33,917 nucleotides of DNA from contig NZ_AOCN01000021.1 of NCBI RefSeq assembly GCF_000350525.1, positions 1-33,917 of the forward strand. The letters are read 5' to 3'. The notes under the pieces are model-generated. The model did not search any database and was not told the origin of the DNA. It saw only the letters and a program-made list of their open reading frames with translations. How positions within the stretch are numbered: position 1 is the stretch's first letter; each line of letters begins with the position of its first letter. The stretch comes from Leucobacter salsicius M1-8 (GTDB lineage: Bacteria > Actinomycetota > Actinomycetes > Actinomycetales > Microbacteriaceae). The position numbers were made by a program, and so were the translations under genes. Shown here in pieces: positions 8,166 to 16,931 of the stretch.

Positions 8166-9332
8166 GTGGATCTGTACGAGTACCAGGCGCGAGACCTATT
8201 TGAGCGGTACGGGGTGCCGGTGCTTGCCGGCATCGTCGCCGATACCCCCGAGGAGGTGCGCGCCGCAGCGGAGAAGCTTGGCGGCGTCGTAGTCGTCAAG
8301 GCTCAGGTAAAGACCGGTGGTCGCGGCAAGGCTGGCGGCGTGAAGGTCGCAAAGAACCCTGATGAGGCGTTTGCAGCAGCGCAGAACATTCTCGGGCTCG
8401 ACATCAAGGGTCACATCGTTAACCGGGTCATGGTCGCCGCGGGAGCCGATATCAAGGAGGAGTACTACTTCTCAGTGCTGCTTGACCGAGCAAACCGCTC
8501 GTACCTCTCGCTGTGCTCCGTTGAGGGCGGCATGGAGATCGAGGAGCTCGCAGTGGAGCGCCCCGAGGCGCTCGCGCGCATTGAAGTCGATCCGATCACG
8601 GGAATCGACGCGGCAAAGGCCGAGGAGATTGCCCGCGCGGCTCGCTTCCCCGAGGAGCTTGTGGCCAAGGTTGTGCCCGTGTTCCAGAAGCTCTACGAGG
8701 TGTACGTCGGCGAAGACGCCACGCTCGTCGAGGTGAACCCGCTCGTGTTGACCGGCGCAGGCGACGTTGTTGCGCTCGACGGCAAGGTCTCGCTCGATGA
8801 GAACGCTGACTTCCGTCAGCCCGAGCACGCAGGCCTTGAGGACAAGGCCGCCGAGGATCCGCTCGAGGCCAAGGCCAAGGCGCAGGACCTCAACTACGTC
8901 AAGCTCAACGGTGAAGTCGGTGTCATCGGTAACGGTGCGGGTCTCGTCATGTCGACGCTCGACGTAGTCGCCTACGCGGGCGAAAACCACGGCAACGTGA
9001 AGCCCGCCAACTTCCTCGACATCGGCGGCGGCGCCTCGGCTGAGGTGATGGCCGCTGGCCTCGACGTCATTCTCGGTGACCCCCAGGTGAAGTCGGTCTT
9101 CGTGAACGTGTTCGGCGGTATCACCGCCTGCGACGCTGTCGCAAACGGTATTGTCGGCGCGCTCGAGAAGCTCGGCGACGCAGCGAACAAGCCGCTCGTG
9201 GTGCGCCTCGACGGCAACAACGTTGAAGAGGGTCGCCGGATCCTCAACGAAGCTGCACACCCGCTCGTTGTTCAGGCCGCGACGATGGACGAGGGCGCCG
9301 ACAAGGCTGCCGAGCTCGCCAACGCCCGATAG
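8166..9332 (+). CDS. sucC: succinyl-CoA synthetase (ADP-forming) beta subunit
   Basis: TCA-cycle enzyme: succinyl-CoA + ADP/GDP + Pi to succinate + CoA + ATP/GTP, working with SucD encoded just downstream. 388 residues, the usual length. The N-terminus [18 protein letters not shown] and [12 protein letters not shown] (about residue 50) belong to the ATP-grasp domain. EVNPLVLT (about 180-190) is the metal-binding end of that domain. [12 protein letters not shown] (about 255) and FLDIGGGA begin the CoA-ligase domain. The GTG at 8166 is chosen over an ATG-like start at 8088 because AAAGGAC lies six bases upstream and the protein then aligns with family N-termini. It is co-transcribed with sucD. 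Confidence 0.97.
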   Translation: MDLYEYQARDLFERYGVPVLAGIVADTPEEVRAAAEKLGGVVVVKAQVKTGGRGKAGGVKVAKNPDEAFAAAQNILGLDIKGHIVNRVMVAAGADIKEEYYFSVLLDRANRSYLSLCSVEGGMEIEELAVERPEALARIEVDPITGIDAAKAEEIARAARFPEELVAKVVPVFQKLYEVYVGEDATLVEVNPLVLTGAGDVVALDGKVSLDENADFRQPEHAGLEDKAAEDPLEAKAKAQDLNYVKLNGEVGVIGNGAGLVMSTLDVVAYAGENHGNVKPANFLDIGGGASAEVMAAGLDVILGDPQVKSVFVNVFGGITACDAVANGIVGALEKLGDAANKPLVVRLDGNNVEEGRRILNEAAHPLVVQAATMDEGADKAAELANAR

Positions 9333-9363
9333 CCCGCGCACGCAGATAAAGGAACTTGAGAGA

Positions 9364-10266
9364 ATGTCTATTTTCCTGAACAAGGATTCCAAGGTCATCG
9401 TCCAGGGCATCACCGGCGGCGAGGGCACCAAGCACACCGCACGCATGCTCGCGGCCGGCACCCAGGTCGTGGGCGGCGTGAACGCTCGCAAGGCGGGCAC
9501 GACCGTGACTCACACTGATGCATCGGGCGCTGAGGTTGAGCTGCCCGTCTTCGCCTCGGTTGAAGAAGCTATGGCGCAGACTGGCGCAGATGTGTCGGTC
9601 GCGTTCGTGCCACCCGCGTTCACCAAGGACGCAGCAGTTGAGGCAATCGACGCTGGCATCGGCCTGCTCGTGATCATCACCGAGGGTGTTCCCGTCAAGG
9701 ACTCTGCTGAGCTGTGGGCACACGCCAAGGCGACGGGTGGCAACACCCGCATCATCGGCCCCAACTGCCCCGGCATCATCACGCCCGGTGAGGCACTCGC
9801 TGGCATTACGCCCGCGACCATCACCGGCAAGGGCCCCATCGGCCTCGTATCGAAGTCGGGCACGCTCACGTACCAGATGATGTACGAGCTGCGTGATCTT
9901 GGGTTCTCAACCGCCATCGGCATCGGCGGCGACCCCGTCATCGGCACCACGCACATCGATGCGCTCGCCGCGTTCGAGGCTGACCCCGAGACCAAGGCGA
10001 TCGTGATGATCGGTGAGATCGGTGGCGACGCTGAGGAGCGCGCGGCCGAATACATCAAGCACAACGTCACGAAGCCCGTCGTAGGCTACGTTGCTGGCTT
10101 CACTGCCCCCGAAGGCAAGACCATGGGCCACGCAGGCGCCATCGTCTCGGGCTCAGCGGGCACCGCACAGGCGAAGAAGGAGGCCCTCGAGGCCGCCGGC
10201 GTAAAGGTGGGCAAGACGCCCACCGAGACCGCCGACCTGCTGCGCCAGGCCTACGCGGCACTCTAA
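9364..10266 (+). CDS. sucD: succinyl-CoA synthetase alpha subunit
   Basis: Partner of SucC; it carries the phosphorylated histidine and binds CoA. 300 residues, family length. The N-terminal Rossmann CoA-binding domain starts [29 protein letters not shown] and [14 protein letters not shown] are family signatures. [20 protein letters not shown] (around residue 256) holds the active-site His. The ATG at 9364 follows AAGGAACTTGAGAG 31 bp after sucC, so the two form one operon. A strong terminator follows. Confidence 0.97.
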   Translation: MSIFLNKDSKVIVQGITGGEGTKHTARMLAAGTQVVGGVNARKAGTTVTHTDASGAEVELPVFASVEEAMAQTGADVSVAFVPPAFTKDAAVEAIDAGIGLLVIITEGVPVKDSAELWAHAKATGGNTRIIGPNCPGIITPGEALAGITPATITGKGPIGLVSKSGTLTYQMMYELRDLGFSTAIGIGGDPVIGTTHIDALAAFEADPETKAIVMIGEIGGDAEERAAEYIKHNVTKPVVGYVAGFTAPEGKTMGHAGAIVSGSAGTAQAKKEALEAAGVKVGKTPTETADLLRQAYAAL

Positions 10267-10281
10267 CCAGCACCGTGTGGA

Positions 10282-10320
10282 CGAAGCGGCCGGGGGAGAC
10301 CCCGGCCGCTTCGCTGTTTC
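10282..10320 (+). terminator. rho-independent terminator after sucCD
   Basis: A 14-bp perfect GC-rich stem (10282-10295 with 10300-10313) closes a GAGA tetraloop and is followed by CTGTTTC. It begins 16 bp after the sucD stop. Confidence 0.85.
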
Positions 10321-10414
10321 TGGCACCCGCGTCACACGGGGTAACGGAACACGAGGGGCGACGGCCGGCGCGGGATACTGGGGCAACCTCACTCTGCCAG
10401 TCCAGGAGACCTCC

Positions 10415-11503
10415 ATGTCACAGCCCGTAGCCCCGACAACGCTTTCCGCACAGGCCCCTCGTGGTGCCCACCTCGTCGGCAGCATCAACTTCGATGACGC
10501 TGAAACCACCATGCGCACGGTGGCAGAGCACCTGGGAACGCACGTGAAACGCATCCCCGACGGGGAGGTAGGCGAGCGCTTCCATTGGATCGCGTTTCAG
10601 CCGGGCCGCATTGCTCAGACCGAGGGCATCGAACGTGTGGGTGAAACCCCGATCCCGCTGCGCATGCTCGACCTCCGTGCAGTGCGAATCGCAGACGGCG
10701 TCAGCGCGACCGACCTCACCCTCGCGCCGCTGGGCTACGCCGACGCGGCGATCGAATCGTGGCAGACATTTGCTCGATTGCAGGGCGACGGCGTAGTCGC
10801 TGAAGGCACCCGTTTTCAGGTCTCGCTTCCCACCCCGCTCGGCGTGGTCGGCAGCTTCGTGCATGCCGCGGACCGGGAAGCGTTTGAGCCCGTCTACGAG
10901 GCCGCGCTCGCCGCCGAACTCGACCAGATCCTTGCCGCGATTCCGCACGACAAACTCGCCATCCAGTGGGATGCCGCACTCGAGTTCGCAATGATCGAGG
11001 GCTCCGCCTACGCCGAGCGTGGCGGCAACCGCTACGAGTGGTTCGACGATGTCTGGGCGGGCACGACCGCGCGGCTTGCACGCCAGATCGACCGGGTCCC
11101 CGGCGATGTCGAGGTGGGAGTCCACCTCTGTTACGGAGACGTCGCCGAGAAGCACTTCGTTGAACCGGCCGATGCCGAAAACCTGACTCGCTTTGCCAAC
11201 CGTGTCGCTGAGGTGACCGAGCGCCCCATCACCTGGCTCCACCTGCCGGTGCCCATCGAGCGCGACGATGCCGCCTACTTTGCCCCGCTCGCGGCGTTGG
11301 ACATCGACGCCACTACCGAGCTTTACCTCGGTCTCGTGCACCGCGAAGACGGGCTTGAAGGTGCAACACGTCGAATCGCGGCCGCGCAGGCTCACGTCTC
11401 CCGCGAGTTTGGCGTGGCCACCGAATGTGGGTTCGGGCGTTCGCCCGAGGGCACGGCGGCGGCGCTCTTCAAAACACATCGCGCAGTGAGCCGCGCCTTG
11501 TAG
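10415..11503 (+). CDS. MetE-like (cobalamin-independent methionine synthase family) protein
   Basis: 362 residues, about half the length of full MetE. It resembles the C-terminal TIM-barrel half (UROD/MetE-like superfamily). HLCYGD (about residues 236-241) supplies the His-x-Cys zinc pair and ATECGFGR (about 334-341) the later zinc Cys, so a zinc-thiolate methyltransferase site looks possible. The N-terminal MetE half is absent, as in the short core-MetE proteins described in bacteria and archaea. Methyl donor and acceptor cannot be told from sequence. The start at 10415 has AGGAGACC six bases upstream; the open frame reaches back to 10277 but that part covers the sucCD terminator. It stands alone between sucD and perM. 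Confidence 0.7.
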   Translation: MSQPVAPTTLSAQAPRGAHLVGSINFDDAETTMRTVAEHLGTHVKRIPDGEVGERFHWIAFQPGRIAQTEGIERVGETPIPLRMLDLRAVRIADGVSATDLTLAPLGYADAAIESWQTFARLQGDGVVAEGTRFQVSLPTPLGVVGSFVHAADREAFEPVYEAALAAELDQILAAIPHDKLAIQWDAALEFAMIEGSAYAERGGNRYEWFDDVWAGTTARLARQIDRVPGDVEVGVHLCYGDVAEKHFVEPADAENLTRFANRVAEVTERPITWLHLPVPIERDDAAYFAPLAALDIDATTELYLGLVHREDGLEGATRRIAAAQAHVSREFGVATECGFGRSPEGTAAALFKTHRAVSRAL

Positions 11504-11536
11504 CACGTGCGCAGCAATATCACCCGTCGCGCAGAG

Positions 11537-11542
11537 TAAGCT
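11537..11542 (+). promoter_or_regulatory. candidate -10 box (TAAGCT) for perM
   Basis: TAAGCT ends nine bases before the ATG at 11552 and no ribosome binding site intervenes. This is the same near-leaderless layout seen at pcrA. Confidence 0.4.
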
Positions 11543-11551
11543 TCTGAAGCA

Positions 11552-13423
11552 ATGAGAGCGATAGTGACGGCCGTGGTCGCGGCGATTGAGGGATGCGCGG
11601 CCGCCGTGGCGGGACTCGCAGTTATTGCGATCCCTGCGGTGTTGCTGTGGGTCGTTACGTTTAGCATTGCGGCTGAGCCCGAGGTCGTGGCAGCAGCTGC
11701 GGCAGGCGTGTGGCTGCTCGCGCATTTCGTGCCGATGCAGTTCTCGCTGCCGCAGGAGGCGATGCTCACGATGGGCCTCGGCTCAGAGGCGCTGACGTTC
11801 TCCCTCTCGCTGGCACCGCTCGCGGTGACGCTCATCTCGGTGATGTTTGCGGTGCGGGCGGGTGCGCGGTTGAGCCGTCGAGGCGGGATCGGATCAGCCG
11901 GCCTGATCGGTGGCGCCCTCGGATTCGCCGCCGTAGCGTTGGGCGCGGCCAGCGTCGCAGACCCCTTCATCGGCTGGCCTGTCTGGGGTGCTGTGGGGAT
12001 GGCAACGCTCGTGTATCTGGCAGCCGCGGCGGTCGCGTATACGGTCAGTGCCGCAATGGCCGGGTCACACTGGTGGCTGGTCACGGTCCGCGGCATGCAG
12101 CGCGGGCTGGAGTACCTCGGCGTGCATGGTGGCATCGCCGCCTTCCCCGCGCGCGCGGCACAGACCACACGCTTGGTGGTGGGCTCGCTCGCCGGCATGG
12201 TGGGGCTCGCTGCCGTGGCGCTCACCGTGGCACTCGCCGCGGGCTTTGCAGACGTCATCGCCCTCGCGCAGGCACTTCAGCTCGACCCGCTGGGGTCTCT
12301 GCTGCTGTTTCTCACGGAGCTCGCCATGCTGCCTACCGGCGTGATCTGGGCGCTTGCCTGGCTCAGCGGCGCTGGCTTTTCGGCCGGCGGCGAGTTTTCT
12401 CCGTTTGCCGATTCTGCGACCGCGCTGCCGTCGCTGCCACTGTTTGGAGCGCTGCCCGCTGACTGGGGAAGCCTCGGCGCGGTGGCACCGGTCCTCGTGG
12501 TGCTCGTGACCCTCGCGGTGGGGCTGCTGCTGACCCGCAATTCGGAGCTGCGCCGTGGATCGTGGGCCACCGCCCTCACCCTGCCCATGATTGCTGCCGT
12601 CGTCACCGGGCTCGCGTTCGCGGGGTTGTGCGTGCTGGGATCCGGATCCTTGGGCCCGGGCCGCATGGCGGCGCTCGGCCCCGATCCCTGGCTCGTGGGC
12701 GCGTGGGTGTCGGCGGAGTGCGCCACTGGCCTGCTGCTGGGCATCACGGCAGTGCGCCTCGACTATTCACGGCTGTCGGCCGCGATTCCGCTGCCCGAAC
12801 CCATCGCCAGGTGGAGTGCCGAACGCGCGACCACAAAGGCGCGCGCGGCGGCAAACGTTCGCCCTGAAGACGCCGAGACCGTCGATCTGTCGCGGGTACG
12901 GGACGACCTGACCGACGCGAGCGAGCAGGATACGGCCCCCGTCATCGACCTGTTTGCGTCGGTGTTGCATGAGCCCGCGCTCGATACCGAGACTCCTGCT
13001 GATAGCGCGCCCGATTCGCTCCCTGAGATTGATTCCCGCGCCGATACGGGAGCGCTCGAGGGCGACCCGTACGAGACCGAGCGATACGCGATCGATCTCA
13101 ATTCGGAGCCCGGCGACGCAGCACACGGTGTTACGGAACCCGCCGAAGCAGCGCCCGAGCCCGACGAAGTGTTCGATATCGAGGTGGCCGAGGCAGACGC
13201 CGCCGAGACAACAGACCTCACCTCAGCGACCAAGCAGCCAACGGACACGGACGCCCAAGAACTTGAGGATGCCGAGGCCATTGCGCGTGCCTTTGCCTGG
13301 GACCAAGGAGAGAGCACAACGTCGCCCGGTGATACCGGGGTCTCAGGCCTGGAAGGCGGCGCGGGCAAGGTGCAGGGGAAGTTCCACCTGCCCGGCTGGC
13401 GCGGGCGTCGCGATAAGAGCTAG
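11552..13423 (+). CDS. perM: PerM-like DUF6350 integral membrane protein
   Basis: 623 residues. Residues 1-420 hold about nine to ten hydrophobic segments (for example AVAGLAVIAIPAVLLWVVTF near the start and VLVVLVTLAVGLLL near 310). The remaining 200 residues are hydrophilic and strongly acidic (many EPAEAAPEPDE-like stretches) and end in a short basic tail, RGRRDKS. Hydrophobicity, length of the membrane part and the position upstream of purN-purH match actinobacterial DUF6350 proteins such as mycobacterial PerM, which supports cell division under stress. The acidic cytoplasmic-looking tail is longer than I expect for the mycobacterial protein. The assignment rests mainly on context and topology. 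Confidence 0.75.
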   Translation: MRAIVTAVVAAIEGCAAAVAGLAVIAIPAVLLWVVTFSIAAEPEVVAAAAAGVWLLAHFVPMQFSLPQEAMLTMGLGSEALTFSLSLAPLAVTLISVMFAVRAGARLSRRGGIGSAGLIGGALGFAAVALGAASVADPFIGWPVWGAVGMATLVYLAAAAVAYTVSAAMAGSHWWLVTVRGMQRGLEYLGVHGGIAAFPARAAQTTRLVVGSLAGMVGLAAVALTVALAAGFADVIALAQALQLDPLGSLLLFLTELAMLPTGVIWALAWLSGAGFSAGGEFSPFADSATALPSLPLFGALPADWGSLGAVAPVLVVLVTLAVGLLLTRNSELRRGSWATALTLPMIAAVVTGLAFAGLCVLGSGSLGPGRMAALGPDPWLVGAWVSAECATGLLLGITAVRLDYSRLSAAIPLPEPIARWSAERATTKARAAANVRPEDAETVDLSRVRDDLTDASEQDTAPVIDLFASVLHEPALDTETPADSAPDSLPEIDSRADTGALEGDPYETERYAIDLNSEPGDAAHGVTEPAEAAPEPDEVFDIEVAEADAAETTDLTSATKQPTDTDAQELEDAEAIARAFAWDQGESTTSPGDTGVSGLEGGAGKVQGKFHLPGWRGRRDKS

Positions 13424-13443
13424 GCTAGAGCCGACATCCACGG

Positions 13444-13528
13444 GAGTCCCGACGCGCGGGGCTGAGAGGGAGCACGCGAGCTCTGACCGTTCAACCTGAT
13501 CTGGTTCATACCAGCGGAGGAAGGACTC
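13444..13528 (+). ncRNA. TPP riboswitch (THI element)
   Basis: The conserved THI-box blocks are present in order: GGGGCTGAGAGG (13459-13470), then CCGTTCAACCTGATCTGG and TTCATACCAGCGGAGGAA (about 13488-13522). GAGTCC (13444-13449) pairs with GGACTC (13523-13528) as stem P1. A -10 box TAGGCT lies at 13421-13426. The only good ribosome binding site for thiB, GGAGG at 13516-13520, lies inside the aptamer, so thiamine pyrophosphate should mask it and lower transporter synthesis. Confidence 0.93.
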
Positions 13529-13532
13529 TTTC

Positions 13533-14666
13533 ATGAAGCCTGCCATTTCACCCACGTCCGGCTCGCGAGGCTCGCGCATGCGCAGGATCGGTGCGCTTGC
13601 GCTCGCCGTGGCCGCGCTCAGCGGTTGCGCCGCGGGCGGCGACGCCCAGGCCGGGTCGCAGCCCGCGGGCGGCGACGCGAAGAGCGTGACGCTCGTCGTA
13701 CACAGCTCGTTTCCCAACGAGGAGTTCGCGGCCGCTGCGAGCGCTGCGACGGGGTACGACGTCGAAGTTATCTCGGCCGGTGACGGCGGCGAGCTCACCA
13801 ACAAGCTCGTGCTCACTCAGGGCGCTCCGATTGCCGACGCGTTCTTCGGCGTCGACACCATCTTCGCCTCACGACTGATCGACAGCGGTGCCGTCGAAGC
13901 CTATGCTCCTGAGGAGTTGCCCGCGGGCGCCGAATCGTTTGCGGTTGCGGCCAGCGGCGACGCGAAGGCCGCTCGGGTGGCCGACACCGGGCTCGTTCCC
14001 GTCGACTTCGGCGCGACCTGCGTCAACATCGACACCGGCTGGTTCGCCGAGCGCGACCTCGCCGAGCCCACCAGCTACGCCGACCTCACGAAGCCCGAGT
14101 ACCGCGATCAGACGGTGCTGCTCGACCCGACCGCATCCTCGACGGGAGCCTCCTTCCTGGTGGGCACTGTCGCTGCGTTTGGTGAGGACGGATACGTCGG
14201 GTACTGGAAGGATCTGCTCGACAACGGCGCGCGCATCGAGCAGGGCTGGAGCGACGCCTACTACGGCCAGTTCACGCAGGGAGGCGAGTCGGGGGAGAAG
14301 CCAATTGTTGTCTCCTACGCCTCCTCGCCCGCGTTCACGGTCAACGAGTCCGGCGACGCGAGTTCCACGAAGGCGCTACTCGACACCTGCACCCGACAGG
14401 CGGAGTACGCGGGCGTGCTGACGGGGGCGGCGAACCCCGAGGGGGCCCGCGCCGTTGTCGACTACCTCGTGTCGAACGAGTTTCAGGCCACGGTGCCCGA
14501 AGCGATGTATATGAACCCCGTGGACGAAACGGTAGCGCTGCCCGAGGCGTGGGCGACGTTCGCCCCCGAGCCGACCGCCGAGCAAGCACACGACCTGAGC
14601 GCGGTGAAGATCGAGCAGGGGCGCGAGACCTGGCTGCGCACCCTCGGCGACGAGATCGGACTGTAA
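13533..14666 (+). CDS. thiB: thiamine ABC transporter substrate-binding lipoprotein
   Basis: Extracytoplasmic binding protein for thiamine, directly behind the TPP riboswitch. 377 residues. A twin-basic start and hydrophobic stretch end in the lipobox LSGC with Cys32, so the mature protein is lipid-anchored. KSVTLVVHSSFPNEEF opens the type 2 periplasmic-binding fold. NKLVLTQGAPIADAFFGVDT and YGQFTQGGESGEKPIVVSYA fit ThiB-like proteins. The start at 13533 follows the riboswitch ribosome binding site GGAGG by 12 bases. thiP follows in the same frame right after the stop codon. Confidence 0.92.
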   Translation: MKPAISPTSGSRGSRMRRIGALALAVAALSGCAAGGDAQAGSQPAGGDAKSVTLVVHSSFPNEEFAAAASAATGYDVEVISAGDGGELTNKLVLTQGAPIADAFFGVDTIFASRLIDSGAVEAYAPEELPAGAESFAVAASGDAKAARVADTGLVPVDFGATCVNIDTGWFAERDLAEPTSYADLTKPEYRDQTVLLDPTASSTGASFLVGTVAAFGEDGYVGYWKDLLDNGARIEQGWSDAYYGQFTQGGESGEKPIVVSYASSPAFTVNESGDASSTKALLDTCTRQAEYAGVLTGAANPEGARAVVDYLVSNEFQATVPEAMYMNPVDETVALPEAWATFAPEPTAEQAHDLSAVKIEQGRETWLRTLGDEIGL

Positions 14667-14669
14667 CCG

Positions 14670-16340
14670 CTGTTCACCCGCACTCGCAGGCAAGCAATCG
14701 GGTGGAGCGTCGCCGCAGGCGTTCCACTCGTATTTCTCACGCTCTTCTTCCTGTGGCCGGTGCTCTCGCTTGTCGCCACCGGGTTTCTGACTGACGGGCA
14801 CTTCGACGCGAGCGGTGTGGGCGAGGTATTCGGTTCTGCCCGCACTTGGCGGGTCATATCGCAAACCCTCGTGCAGGCCGTGCTCACCACAATCGCATCG
14901 CTCGCTCTGGGGCTGCCCGCCGCGTATGTGTTGTACCGGCTCGATTTTCGCGGCAGGGGCATCGCCCGCGCGCTCATGACGGTGCCGTTCGTGTTGCCGA
15001 CGGTCGTGGTGGGCGTCGCCTTCACTGCGCTCGTCGGCCCGGGCGGCCCCCTCGCCTGGACGGGGCTGGACCGCTCCCTCACTGTGATCATCGCAGCCAT
15101 GACCTTCTTTAACGTGCCGGTCGTCGCTCGCACTGTAGGCGGCTTTTGGGCGCGGCTCGACGACAGCTCTGAAGCGGCTGCGCGCGTGCTGGGTGCGGGG
15201 CGGGTGCGGGCCTGGGTCTCGACGACGCTGCCCGCGCTCGGGCCATCGCTCGCCTCGGCGGCCTCGCTCGTGTTCCTCTTCAGCGCGACTTCGTTCGCGA
15301 TCGTCCTCGTGCTGGGCGGCCGCGAGTTCTCGAACGTCGAAACCGAGATCTACCGGCTCACCGTCCAGTTCCTCGACCTGCGCGGGGCCGCCGTGCTGTC
15401 CCTCGCTCAATTCGCGATCGTGGGTGCCGCCCTTGCGGTGTCCGCTTGGCTGCGCCGGCGGAGCGAGCGCGCCACCAACATCGTGCGCGAGGACGAGCGC
15501 GGCAAGCGGCCCCGTCTGGCAGACGTCCCGGCTATCGCGGTGTTTGCGGTGACGGCGCTGCTGCTCCACGCGCTGCCCATTGCGACGCTCGTGGCGCATT
15601 CGCTGCGCGACCCCGACGGCAGCTGGACCCTCGCGAACTACCTGGCACTAATGGTGCCCCCGGCAGACTCGCCGATTCAGGGCACTGTGCTCGACGCCGC
15701 GTGGCTCTCGATCCGGATCGCCCTCGTTGCAGCCGCGCTCGCGATGGTGCTCGGCACGCTCGTATCGCTCGTGCTGTCGCGCAGACCCACGTCGCCCGTG
15801 CTGAGACGGGGCATCTCGCTGTTCGACGCCCTCGTTATGCTGCCGCTCGGTGTTTCGGCGGTGACGCTCGGATTTGGACTCCTCATCACCATGCACCGGC
15901 CCCTCGGCATCGGTTTCGACCTGCGCACCTCGGTAGTGCTGATCCCGATCGCGCAGGCGCTCGTTGCCCTGCCCCTGGTGGTACGCACGATGCTGCCGGT
16001 GCTGCGCGGGATCGACCCCGAGCTGCGGTACGCCGCCGCCGTGCTGGGGGCTGGCCCCGGAGCGGTCTTGTGCGCCATCGACTTTCCGCTCGTGGGGCGC
16101 AGCGCGGGCCTGGCGCTCGGATTCGCGTTCGCGGCGTCGCTCGGCGAGTTTGGGGCGACCTCGTTTCTCGTGCGCCCGGGCGCGCAGACGCTGCCGGTGG
16201 TTATCGGGGAGCTGATTGGACATCAGGCCCCTGGCAGCTACGGCGCGGGGCTCGCCGCGGCCGTCGTGCTCGCCACACTGACGGCGACCGCGATGGTGCT
16301 CGCCGAGCGGTTCCGCCCCGACCAAGTAGCGGCCTTTTGA
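14670..16340 (+). CDS. thiP: thiamine ABC transporter permease (two fused permease domains)
   Basis: Inner-membrane permease of the thiamine uptake system, with about twelve membrane segments in two homologous halves. Each half carries an EAA-type loop: AARVLGAGRVRAW (about residue 170) and AAAVLGAGPGAVL (about 455). The first ATG/GTG/TTG in frame is GTG at 14760 (526 residues), but that cuts into the first membrane helix, which is encoded upstream (GWSVAAGVPLVFLTLFFLWP). The frame is open back to the thiB TAA at 14664-14666. The only near-start codon there is CTG at 14670 (556 residues), used here as the best guess. The gene ends one base into the next ATG (TGATG), so the two are coupled. 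Confidence 0.88.
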   Translation: MFTRTRRQAIGWSVAAGVPLVFLTLFFLWPVLSLVATGFLTDGHFDASGVGEVFGSARTWRVISQTLVQAVLTTIASLALGLPAAYVLYRLDFRGRGIARALMTVPFVLPTVVVGVAFTALVGPGGPLAWTGLDRSLTVIIAAMTFFNVPVVARTVGGFWARLDDSSEAAARVLGAGRVRAWVSTTLPALGPSLASAASLVFLFSATSFAIVLVLGGREFSNVETEIYRLTVQFLDLRGAAVLSLAQFAIVGAALAVSAWLRRRSERATNIVREDERGKRPRLADVPAIAVFAVTALLLHALPIATLVAHSLRDPDGSWTLANYLALMVPPADSPIQGTVLDAAWLSIRIALVAAALAMVLGTLVSLVLSRRPTSPVLRRGISLFDALVMLPLGVSAVTLGFGLLITMHRPLGIGFDLRTSVVLIPIAQALVALPLVVRTMLPVLRGIDPELRYAAAVLGAGPGAVLCAIDFPLVGRSAGLALGFAFAASLGEFGATSFLVRPGAQTLPVVIGELIGHQAPGSYGAGLAAAVVLATLTATAMVLAERFRPDQVAAF

Positions 16341-16927
16341 TGCGGGAACACGCAAACCACGCACTGCCCGGCCCGGCAGACTACGACGTGCTGATCATCG
16401 ACGGGCGATCCGGATCAGGAAAGACATCACTCGCGCGCCAGGCCACGGTAGCCGCGCGACTCGCCGAACTCGACCCGCAGGTGCTGCACGTCGAGGATCT
16501 GTACCCGGGGTGGGACGGCCTCGCGGCCGGCTCGCGCGCGCTCGCGTCTGTGCTGGAGCGCCGGGAGTACCGCCGCTACGACTGGATCGCCGGGGAGTTT
16601 GGGGAGCGCGTGACCATAGGGCCCGAGCTGCCGCTCATTATCGAGGGCTGCGGGGCGCTGACCGCGGAGGCGCTCGGTGCGGCACAGCGGTTTGCGGGGC
16701 CCGCGGCCCGCGTGCTCACGCTCTGGCTCGAGTGCCCGGTGCCCGAGCGCCAGGCCCGCGCGCTCGCCCGAGACGGCGAGACCTACGCGCCGCACTGGCA
16801 GCGCTGGGCCGACCAGGAGGACGCGCTGTATGCCCGGACCCGGCCATGGCTCATCGCCGAACGGATCATCGCGAGTGACAGTGGTGAGACGGGGCGCGGG
16901 GAGCCGCCCGAGCGGCGGGTAGACTAG
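16340..16927 (+). CDS. P-loop ATP-binding protein, uridine-kinase-like
   Basis: 195 residues. YDVLIIDGRSGSGKTSLAR holds a clear Walker A motif (residues 22-29). The later elements VLHVEDLYPGWDGL and LPLIIEGCGAL resemble the substrate and Walker-B-like segments of uridine-kinase-type P-loop kinases. There is no ABC signature (LSGGQ), so this is not ThiQ even though it sits where thiQ usually follows thiP. The start ATG overlaps the thiP stop by one base. Its substrate is unknown; a thiamine- or nucleotide-linked kinase is a guess from context. The TAGACT promoter box of purN lies over its last codons. Confidence 0.7.
   Translation: MREHANHALPGPADYDVLIIDGRSGSGKTSLARQATVAARLAELDPQVLHVEDLYPGWDGLAAGSRALASVLERREYRRYDWIAGEFGERVTIGPELPLIIEGCGALTAEALGAAQRFAGPAARVLTLWLECPVPERQARALARDGETYAPHWQRWADQEDALYARTRPWLIAERIIASDSGETGRGEPPERRVD
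16920..16925 (+). promoter_or_regulatory. -10 box (TAGACT) for leaderless purN
   Basis: TAGACT ends six bases before the purN GTG. Transcription would therefore start at or next to the first base of the start codon, the classic actinobacterial leaderless layout. No Shine-Dalgarno sequence precedes the GTG. Confidence 0.6.
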
Positions 16928-16931
16928 TCGG

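Noticed and set aside
10418..11725. 435-codon minus-strand frame
   Set aside because: Shadow of the MetE-like gene running into perM; Arg/His/Gly-rich without domain features.
14376..15599. 407-codon minus-strand frame
   Set aside because: Shadow of thiB/thiP with a charged, repetitive composition typical of antisense reading of membrane genes.
16340..16927. ThiQ, the ATPase of the thiamine transporter
   Set aside because: Walker A is present but the ABC signature, Q-loop and family length are missing.
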